20,195 nt of DNA, from contig JABVXV010000629.1 in NCBI GenBank assembly GCA_013365325.1, positions 1-20,195 on the forward strand, in the 5' to 3' direction. The DNA comes from Dipetalonema caudispina. Lineage: Eukaryota > Nematoda > Chromadorea > Rhabditida > Onchocercidae. The notes under the pieces were generated by a model. The model ran no database searches. It saw nothing but the letters and a program-made list of their open reading frames with translations, and was not told the DNA's origin. Positions 1-9,500 of this stretch are shown here, one piece after another (the stretch's first letter is position 1; every line of letters begins with the position of its first letter). Made by a program: the position numbers and the translations under genes.

Positions 1-337
1 GATGAGCCACTTCTGGGATAGATTGAAGGTCAAAATATATATTTAAGTATTTGCTGGAACTAAAATACCGCAGGTTCTCTCGAATACTTTATAGCAATTC
101 ATTTCTGAACAGCAATTATTTCTGATTGTATTCGGTGGGTTCAGATTTCTCGAAACATATATCACATCATTTGTCATGAAGAAATTAAATTTCAAAAAGT
201 TGAGATTTTCGCAAATTTATCTGTTAAAATCTGTTTTATGCCATGTTTTTGCAAGAAGTTTACTGAATCTTTACTAAGCAAAAAAATAAAAAATTGTTTT
301 TTGTTTTAGCTATGGTTGGATGAAACGTTCATAATTC
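1..337. other. Noncoding flank downstream of the MQP-repeat gene
   Basis: AT-rich DNA that lies 3' of the stop codon at 338-340 on the minus strand, so it should hold the 3' UTR and poly(A) site of that gene. I found no AATAAA on the minus strand here; only weak variants such as AGATAAAT occur. No coding segment is visible on either strand. Confidence 0.5.
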
Positions 338-1149
338 TCATTGACACGGTTGACATATTTGACATGCCGGAGCTATGAAGCAAGGACACGGCCGACAACC
401 ATTTGCCGCTGTGTGGAAAGGAGGTGTCGTTGTGAGGAAAGGAGGTGGCGTTGTTGTGAAAGCCCAAATCGGCGTAGTTAATGTGGTTGGTAAGGTCCAA
501 ATTGGTGGTACCGTGTTTGTTGGCGGAGTCGTCGGCATACAGTCATTACCGCCGCAATTTATATTTATTACACAGCCACTACATTCTTTTTCAGGAACTG
601 AAATTACAGAAAATCATTGAAATCCATTTAAATTTGATCAAATGTAGTTGAATCACAACAAGTGTGAGGCATAGAAATTCTGGACACTTTCTATGATGAT
701 AATTAGATACCTTGGGGCTGAATGGGCTGCATAGGATACGTGGGTTGCATAGGTCGACCAGGTTGCATAGGTTGCCCAGGTTGCATAGGTTGCATAGGTT
801 GCCCAGGTCGCATGGGCTGCATAGGTTGCATAGGTTGCATAGGTTGCATAGGTTGCATAGGTTGCATAGGTTGCATTGGTTGCATCGGTTGCATCGGTTG
901 CTTAGGTTGCATAGGTTGCATAGGTTGCATAGGTTGCATAGGTTGCATAGGTTGCATGGGTTGCATAGGTTGCATAGGTTGCATAGGTTGCATAGGTTGC
1001 ATAGGTTGTACAGGATATACAGGTTGTACTGGTCGCTTAGATCCCATTTGTTGTAGTAAACCTTGTATGTCTACTGGATAACCATCCAAATACAACAGAT
1101 TTGCTAACGGCAGAAGCATGCAAAACGAAAGAATATGTTTGCAATACAT
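338..1149 (-). CDS. Secreted MQP-repeat protein with Cys-rich, Thr/Pro-rich C-terminus (two exons)
   Basis: The exons are 1149..711 and 597..338, giving 232 residues. Exon 1 encodes a signal-peptide-like start (MYCKH, then a hydrophobic stretch to about residue 22), a short linker, and about 35 tripeptides at residues 40-144, mostly PMQ. Its unspliced reading frame would stop at 703-705 after PQGI. However, CAAG|GTATCT at 711/710 is a good donor and TAATTTCAG ending at 598 a good acceptor; G plus TT restores a Val codon and the frame stays open. Exon 2 encodes ten cysteines: four in a CSGC...NC..NDC block and six in CRPCPC...ACQICQPC. Between them is a Thr/Pro-rich stretch that could be O-glycosylated. 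The start at 1149 is preferred because TTTCAG lies just before it; 1176 in the same frame is the alternative (241 residues). I recognise no family. A cuticle, glandular or other secreted structural role is only a guess. Confidence 0.75.
598..710 (-). other. Predicted 113-bp intron of the MQP-repeat gene
   Basis: On the minus strand the intron begins GTATCT and ends TTTCTGTAATTTCAG. The flanking exon phases are complementary (one base before, two after). It contains the TAA at 703-705, so unspliced or retained-intron RNA would encode a protein ending right after the repeats and lacking the cysteines. Confidence 0.72.
718..1032 (-). repeat. Coding 9-bp minisatellite, about 35 units (Met-Gln-Pro)
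   Basis: On the plus strand the unit is GGTTGCATA; on the coding strand it reads ATG CAA CC(T/C). Inner units are almost identical at the nucleotide level, which suggests recent slippage or unequal exchange. The edge units are degenerate (PVQ, PVY, PTY, PIQ, PGR), and one inner unit is PKQ. The other frames would give Gly-Cys-Ile or Leu-His-Arg repeats, but only the MQP frame connects to a signal peptide and a spliced C-terminal exon. Confidence 0.92.
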
Positions 1150-1190
1150 AACTGAAACACACAATATTAATAGCATTATTTTTAAATGCT
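1150..1190 (-). promoter_or_regulatory. Candidate trans-splice (or cis-splice) acceptors before the MQP gene start
   Basis: Two acceptor-like sites lie close to in-frame ATGs on the minus strand. GTGTTTCAG ends at 1152, two bases before the ATG at 1149. AAAATTTCAG ends at 1189, twelve bases before the ATG at 1176. Nematode spliced-leader addition often places the leader a few bases before the start codon, so either could be the mRNA 5' end. An upstream cis-spliced exon is not excluded. Confidence 0.45.
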
Positions 1191-1300
1191 GAAATTTTAA
1201 AACTTTTGAATTAAATTGGAGTAAAAAATTGTTAAAAGGTATAATTTGAAAAAGATTCAAAAAATCCCCCAGATTTCCATTATTTATATCATTAAATTAA

Positions 1301-1750
1301 GAGGACAAAAATGTCCACAAAAATTCCTCCATTATTTATTTACTGTGCTCATTCGATCCAATCATTGATGAAAAAACTGTGAAGTTCCTTCTTGAAGATC
1401 CTAATTCCTTTCAAAATGATACAAATATCCAATCATTTATTATTGCGCTTCTTCCGCTAATACGGCACGTTAAGCATCCCATTGCTGGCCATGTCGTTTT
1501 TTTTATTTGGTGAAAATCTATTAATTTCGTCTTCTGCTTATATGTAATTTGAAAAAATTTCGCTCAAATAACGTAACATTTTTGAAAAATTCTTGACGAA
1601 AGAACTCTTTATGATCAAAGATTGTGAGCTAAATTTCTTATTTTTCCTTCTTATAACCTTATTTTGTTCTTTTAAAAGTCTTCAATTCGACATTTTTTAA
1701 AAGGAAAAAGAAACGCGAAAATTTTCGAATTGATTCTTTAAAATTTTCAG
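1301..1750 (+). pseudogene. Coding-like segment of unknown identity, frame-broken
   Basis: From 1301 to 1510 the plus strand is open for 70 codons in one frame. By hand count about 55 of 145 bases (1352-1496) are G or C, well above the surrounding DNA. The peptide looks like real globular protein (for example FDPIIDEKTVKFLLEDP and LPLIRHVKHPIAGHVVF). There is no good start in that frame; an ATG at 1311 lies in another frame just before an A5 run. Past 1500, protein-like sequence continues in other frames (1503-1544, 1543-1590, 1572-1697, 1695-1750), the changes falling near homopolymers. It ends at a donor-like TTCAG|GTAATT near 1751. Best reading: a decayed gene or gene fragment. It is opposite in strand to both flanking genes. 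I recognise no family, and only the first 210 bases are convincing. Confidence 0.4.
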
Positions 1751-3522
1751 GTAATTTTTGCAATGTACAATTTTATAATTGAAATAATTATAAATTGTAA
1801 GAATTATTCTATTTGTTTTATGAAATTTTACATAATTTTCATAAATTTAAGAAATTTAAGGTTTTGAAATACATCTTATGAGGAAGGATTCGACACACTT
1901 TTTCGTAATGCTGTAACATTTCTTTGAAAAAAAAAAAAAAAAAAAAACATGGAAATTTTTAGCTATCAAAAGCATATAATGATTCGGAAAAATTCATATC
2001 ATATTTTCTTCAATTGAATTAATTGAATATCAAAACAATGTGGTACGTCCATATGTGTCGAAAAATTTCATTTTTCCCAGTAAAATTGTTTCTGAAAATT
2101 TTTTTTAATAAAATTATCATTTAAAAATTTTTTAATTTGTTAGCAACCACATTAAACTTTTATTTATTATTAAATGAATATCGAAGAGTTCAATTCTTTG
2201 TATCAATAAATTTGTTGTCGAAATTTCCGTTTCTTTCATTTCTCAAAAATAATTTTGCTTATTATTCATCAAAATAATCATATCAGATCAAATTTGTTAT
2301 TCATATATTAAATATGCAAATTTATTTCTGATATTATTTTGTTTCCCTTTCTCATCCACTATATTCTTGTATTAATTGTATCCCAAATGGAAATTGTTTT
2401 GAAATCGTTGGTCGTTTGGTGATGTAAAAATTAAATTATGATCTGAAGTTGACACCGATATACTTCATCTAATTGATTTATTTAATCAATTCATTTGTGA
2501 TATCAGCCATCATGCGATAATACAACTAAAACACTTCACTAATTATTGACAAATAATTGAAATGTTCCATGTGTATGGATGTTGCCAAGGATGATTATTT
2601 GGTTAATTTAAGATTGCTTCATTACTTAGCTTCAATTTTTCCATATATTCCCATTAGCCATCTGTTAACAGGAATTTATAAGAATTATTCCAACAATGAT
2701 AATAATTGTTCCTGTATAAATTTTAAATTTAGATTTCAATCATAATAAACTTCTGTATAAGTTTCTTTATCATGAAGCATCATTAAACGAGCAGCTAATA
2801 TTACTTCTTATAATACTTTCTTATAATTGCTATATATAAGTGAAGTTGTATCATGTTTGATGTATTTTTAAAATATAAAATTTAAAATGTGTAATCGAAA
2901 TATGAAGTTTGAAATGTTCAACATATATCAGGGCACTTTTTCACAGCATAATTAGTAACACAAATTACAGGTCTTACATAAATATTGCTATGTGTGATCT
3001 GATAAAAAAAAAAAAAAAAAATTAGATTGTGTTTGAAAATCCTTAATTTAAATGTCCAAATTCAATAATTAAATTTTTTTCCCAATCAAAATTAGAAATA
3101 TTGTAAATATTCTAACAAAATTTCTAATAATGTACAGATATAATATTCAAAAAAAGAAAATCACCGAAAGTGACTGGAAAAATTAATTCAATTGAAAAAA
3201 AAAAAAGCGGAAGCAAATAAAAATTAAAAAAGTTCATAAATATTCTTTGGTAACAAATATAGAAAAATTACTACAACAATTTTACCAAGCAAAATTTTTT
3301 TTCTTCAAATAAATTAAAAATAAAATTTCTCTTTTCAAAAATTTGAATAGGAAAAGAGGAATTTCAATCACATTATAAAATTTCGTTCTTCTCTCTTTTT
3401 TTTTTTTTGTTTTGATAGATTCTTTTGAAAGTTAATTTTCCACTTCGTTTTGAAATTAACATTTGCAATTAGGAGGAAGATAATTAAATAATTAGCAGAT
3501 AAGCATTAGAAAATTTTCAAAA
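1751..3522. other. AT-rich intergenic DNA with weak coding-like islands
   Basis: Mostly AT-rich sequence with A/T homopolymers, for example near 1928 and 3003. Short plus-strand open segments at 1983-2105, 2332-2424, 2442-2546 and 2557-2745 have protein-like composition in differing frames and may continue the relic that starts at 1301. Each is short enough to arise by chance in such DNA. The stretch from about 2760 to 3522 shows nothing coding and should contain the 3' UTR of the menorin-family gene; I saw no AATAAA on the minus strand there. Confidence 0.4.
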
Positions 3523-6500
3523 TTATCTGAAAATCCTAACAATACTAATAATGGCAAGTAAGCAGGACAAATAAAATTGAGGTCGATTTGAGGAGCAGTG
3601 TTTTAAATCACGTACAATCAAATCTAAATTTCCATCACCTGTCTTCGAAACAATTACATTATGCAATTGTCGTGACCTGAAACTTACATACGTGGTAAAA
3701 TTTCGATGCAAACTTCAAAAAAATATAAAAGCGACAGGAAGTTTTTGTAGTTTATTAAACGAAAAATTTTAAGATTCTGAAGTTCTGAAGTTTTGATTCT
3801 GAAATCATTCTTATATTTTTAGAATTCTAAAATTATCACTTTTTTGTAAAACTTTTTTGTAAAAAACGAAATAAAAATTTTCCATTATTTCAAGCCTTAC
3901 TTTGTTAATGATGTTTCCAAAGTAATTTTTGTTGGATTTGTCAGTATTCCGCCCTGACAATTATTTCCTCCAACAGTAAGCTCTACTCGCCAACCTCTAA
4001 AATTAATTCAGTCAATATTTCCTAACATTTTGAAATATTAAATAATAAAATACATTTAGTTTTAAAATTATTTTATTAAAAATAATTGAAAAGGAAAGAA
4101 GAAAAAACCAAAATTACCTATCCACAAGTTCGATATCATAGCAATTTTGATCATGGCGCACTTGTCCTGCCGCTTTCATATTATAGTAATTATGTCGTTT
4201 TCCTCGATTTTCGATTGATAGGCGACCATTATAACCAATAAATATCTTGAAATTTTGAAATTGAACTATTATAATTAATATTACAATTGTTTTATTATGA
4301 ATGATAACTAACTACAGTTTCAATTACATCATGAACATAAGTACAAATAGGTAGAGCAATTTCATTAATATATGAAAATTTTTAAAATTTAAAGTTTGAA
4401 AAATTTGACGGAAATTTTTGCCAAATAAAATATTTAATTTATCAATAATAAAATAAACAAATAATAATGAAATGTAACAGATAATCAAATAAAAATTTCA
4501 TGAAAGACAATGTAAATTTTTTAAATATATTATAAGTATGTGTAATTATTTTCATTAATTTTGAAGACAAAATTATTCATACTTAATTATAACTAATAAG
4601 TTGAATAATTAGATTGAGAAACTTCTGAGGAAGATTAAAAATCATAAAGGTAATCAATGTCTTTTTTCTTTTTACCTTTATACCAGTAGTAATTTCAGGT
4701 GATTGAAGATCGAGTACTTTTTCCAATAGATATATCACGAAACCACTATGCTTCAACCAATCATCATTGATATTTCGTTTCTTTTTTACAAATATTAACT
4801 AAAATTTGATAAATTTTATTAAAATAATTGGGGATTAAATTTTAATTTGAAGTCAAATGAAAAGTATAATTTTTTTTTTGATGGAAAAGCTAATGAAATG
4901 TTCAAATTTTATTCAAATAACAGAAAATTTATTAAATCAATAAAAATATTGTTGACAAATATTATAACGCAAAACATAAATTAAGTAATTAAGAAAATAT
5001 TGTCAATGTTTTATTATAAATAATATTGCTACTAATTATTTGATTAATTTATCAAATTATATACTAATTCTATCAAATGTTGTTAGAAATTGAGCATAGA
5101 ACTAAGTAGGAAGAAATTAATTAATGTTATTTAGAATTATCTAAATTATGCATAAACAAATTTAAATTCAAAACTTTAGTTGAACAAAAAAAAAAAAAAG
5201 AACCTTAGCAGTGATCAGTTGAATATCCGGAAATACTGGTGGTTGCATCAATGAGATCAGAAATGCTGTTGGCCAACCAATGAATGCAATACCTTCATCA
5301 CTTACTATAGCTCCGGATGATTGAATAAAAACGGATGGAAATTCTATTAAATTCCAATGGCTTCGATTAAATTCCGGTTTATTCTTCAAAAAAAAAAAAA
5401 AAAAAATAACGCATCTAACAATAAAAAAAATTCGAAATTTAATTCGAAAATTTAAATTACGAATGTTTTTTTTTTATTATTGTTCCTCAAAACAATAAAT
5501 CAATAATTTACAATAATTATTAAATAGCTTATAATTATTATTGCATTATTTGAATTAACTGATTAATATTATCATACTAGAATTGAAAATTGATACGAAA
5601 AAAAAAAAAAAAAAAAACGAAATAAAATTAATACCTACTAATAAAAAAATTAATCAATTGATATAAAAATTTATGAATTCAAATAATTCGATTATAATTT
5701 ATTAAATTAAAATATATATACAAACCATAACGATAGAATATGGAAGCATTTTTAGGATACTTCGATGTTTAGCATGTAAATCAAATACTAAACGTTTAGA
5801 GTATGCGCCTGATCGAAGATTAATTATTTCAGACCAATCATTTATTAAATCCATTTCATCACTCCAAATTAGTGCCGAAATTGTTGATCGTATTCCCAAA
5901 ATAAACTCAATTTGTTTACTTGAACAAGCAGCCTAAAAAAAAGACAAGAAAAAAAAAATGAGATTTGAATAAGGCATGATATTATTATTTTAATAATATG
6001 CCAAATTAGTATATGATATTATTGGCCTAAAGAAATAATATTGTTACTTGGCATAATCATAAAAAAAAAAACAGTCCATAATAGAAATTGTTAAAACAAA
6101 GTTTTACTACTTTAATGATATTTTAGATTAATGTTTGATAAATTGTAGGCCTACAAAAATGATATCATTGATTGCTAATAAAAAACAATCAGTCTGTATG
6201 TGAATATTTTTCATTTAATAATAAAAATTTACTCTGAAATTAAAATTTAATTTGAATTAATTTAACATAATTTAACCAATTTTAGCTAATATTAATCAAA
6301 AAAAGAAAAAAACGATTATTAGTGATAATTGATTAAACAATGTTAAGGCTTTGCTTTAAAAAAATATATGTTAAGTTAGTGTGAAATATTTTAGGTCCAA
6401 GAAATGATTAATACAACATATTGCAAAAAAATGATTAGGTTTTTTTTTTTTTTTTTTTCGATATTTTACTAAAATCAATTCATAATTTTACAAAATACTT

Positions 6501-9500
6501 ACTGTACTAAGTCGAATTGCTAACATAAGTGGTTGCTCGATACCTTTTACAAGTGCTAATACATGAAATAGCTCATGCCAACCAATACTATAAATTGTAA
6601 ATTTAAATTTAAAAATGTATCATGATAATTAAAATAAATCAACGAATTATTATAACAATCAAAAATGTTATTACTTAAATGAACACATAATAGTCAGAAA
6701 ATTTTACATGTATTTTTTGTCAATTTTTACTAATTTTTTTTTTCAAACTTTTAATTAAATCAATCATTTATTAATTAGAAATGTTAAAATAACAAATGGA
6801 AAACAAACTTCATTTGTGGAATTGTTAATTCCGATAGATTATTTTTTGTCCAACCAATTGAAAGAGTTGCATCGGGAAAATATTCTTTCGCACTATCAAT
6901 AAATTCAATTGCATCCACTGGCACCTATAATAATTGGTAGTAATAATAATAATAATGATAACGTACTGATAATAGTAATGATAATGGTGATAATAGTGAT
7001 ATCGTCTTAAGAAAGTCTTATTCATAATTTCAGATTAGAAAAAAAACGAAAAAAAAAATAATTTGAAATGAAAAAAGAAAGTAATTTTTTCATTCCTTTT
7101 CCGAAATTTTGATATCACAATTTTAATTCATAAGACATTTTCATATTTTTAGTAATCAATAGAAAATTTAATGAATTAGAATAATAATAAATTAGTATTG
7201 TTATAGTAAAGGAAAACTTTTGATCATATTATGATTATTTTTTACCATTTGAAATTACATGCATGCAGTTTGTAAATTTTATTTATAGAAATTTCATTGT
7301 TCCTGATAATATACTGATAAAATACTCCAATAAAGAATAAACTTTTTGTCCTCTCATGATTATTTTTCATCATTTAAAATGATAAATATGGAATTTATGA
7401 ATAATTTGATAATAATTATCTTACCTCTTTACTTCTAGGTGATCGAAAGACATTTGCATGCAATACAACTGGTGAAGAAATTTCATCACTTGCAGCAAAT
7501 AAATATTGCAATACTGGACGAACTGCTGCTGTTGATCGAACGTTAATTTTAATTACTGAAATATAAATTACACTTTTCTTCCGTTATTTTTCTTTTGAAA
7601 GAGTCAGAAAAGATAATTTTTTTTATCCAAAAAATTTAGTTTTTTTTTTTTTACATTTAAGAATTCCTGATATTTTATGTTAAAAATTCAAGTCATACTT
7701 CTTGTAATTCTGATATATTTGTCAATTTATTGTTTTAAAATACTTAATTAATGAAAACAATCAAACAATTTTTAACTAATCTGTTAGAAGAGTCTGTTAT
7801 ACTGAAACTAAAATACTTTAATTTAATACGAGCAATTTTATATAAGTAATAATAAATTGATGGAAAGTTATGGTAAATTATGCATATAAGTAACTTCCGA
7901 TAATTAAGGGATACAAATAATTAATTAATACACAAATGGAATTAAAGATGATAGAAAAAGTATAAGAAATTATGACATAATGAAAATATCCAAAACTTAG
8001 TAGTCGTTTTTTAGTTATTTGATTATTCCTATATTTAATTTGATCCAAACATTATTTCGGCAATACCTAACAGATTTCTAATAATCTTCTGATTATTTAA
8101 ATGTAAAAATATGACAATACGCTCTGATATAATCAATACATTGTTGATAATTAATCTCGTCAGGTTTAAGTAATCGGAAGATAGAAATAGAATGCAATGA
8201 CCTTTCCAAAATTGTCAATGGCCTAGTAGAAGATGATTGATCGATTGAACCTAATTGTTAATCCCAAGGATAATTGACCTCATGGTTGAAGATTGTATTT
8301 TATTAACCAAAATGATATTTTCATTGTAGTAATATTGAGTGATAACAAATGTTTGTTTTACATCATAAGCTGATAACATTTGTTAAAAGAAAAAAAATGC
8401 TACAACAAATTTTTACTTCTTTATTGTTCAAAAAATGAATCCAATAAATAATGATCAGCCAACTGTTATGAAGTGAAAAAATATAACATTTTTAGTGTAA
8501 TAAACAAACTACAACAAAGGAAAAAAAAAAATTTAAAAATACTGAACTATTGAAAAAGAACAAAGGAAAAAAAAAATGAAAAAAAAAAAATATTGTTTGG
8601 AATTGAATTGAAAAATTAAACCTTTTCGCAATTTTGCAACTTCTCGAAGCCATTCTTTAAATGTGATACGATCAGCAATTTTTAACGGTGCACTCATTAA
8701 TGGTATCGCACGATTATGATGTTTTCGTTGATGATATAGAAATACATCACCTTCAATCATTGTACTTCGTCCCATAATTGGTCCTAAAAAAATTCTGAAT
8801 AGTTTAAAAAAAATTTTTTTAATTACATACAATTAATTAACTTACTAATTTGTTATTGAATTATTTTTTTTTTTTTTTTCGAAAGGAAGCAATTTGAAAT
8901 GTATCATACAAAATCATTTCTGTTTAACATTTATACGGGTTATTCTTTATCTGTGGGATAGATAAATTTCGTTTTCTTGTAGAAAATTTTAAATCAAAAT
9001 TAATTGAAATTTTTGAAAATTCATCCATCATTTTAAAGCTTAGCAAATCAAAAAGAACAATTATCAGTCCTTTTCCCTTTTTTTAAAAAAGTTTTCCAAG
9101 GTTGATAATTTTCATTATGTAAAAACCTAGTTATAATAAACTCAATTCCATTCAATTTCAATAAGCTTAAAGCTTATAAACCAAAATGATTTAAGGATTA
9201 AAAATTAGCCTAGTCCTATTAATGGGATAATTTATTGTTAGCAGTAAAATATAATAGCCAATAATTATATCAGTTATATGAATGTAACACTAAAACTTAA
9301 ATTGACTGATTATTATGTAAGAATAAATTTTATCTTTTTCGGTACTTTCATTTCAATTTTCATTTTGATTTTTGAAAAAATACTGTCATTCTATTGCATA
9401 TGAATTTTAGCTCATCCAAATTTTTATACTAATAAATCAAATTAGCTAATATTAATTAGCGAATTTATTGCATTTCCTAATGCTATATAATTGCCATATG

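Noticed and set aside
375..620. Plus-strand open frame rich in Gly and Val
   Set aside because: It is the antisense of the Cys/Thr/Pro exon, which has a clear acceptor and joins in frame to exon 1.
712..1081. Plus-strand frames through the minisatellite (Leu-His-Arg and Gly-Cys-Ile repeats)
   Set aside because: They are reverse-strand readings of the MQP repeat, with no signal peptide, splice continuity or non-repeat domain.
5168..5389. Reading the exon 8 frame as a separate small protein starting with Met
   Set aside because: The Met lies in the intron A/T run; the segment fits as an internal phase-0 exon of the menorin-family gene, ending at AAG|GTTC.
8155..8250. 29-codon plus-strand open stretch inside menorin intron 3 with charged, protein-like composition
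   Set aside because: Such lengths are expected by chance in this DNA, and no flanking exons or start were found.
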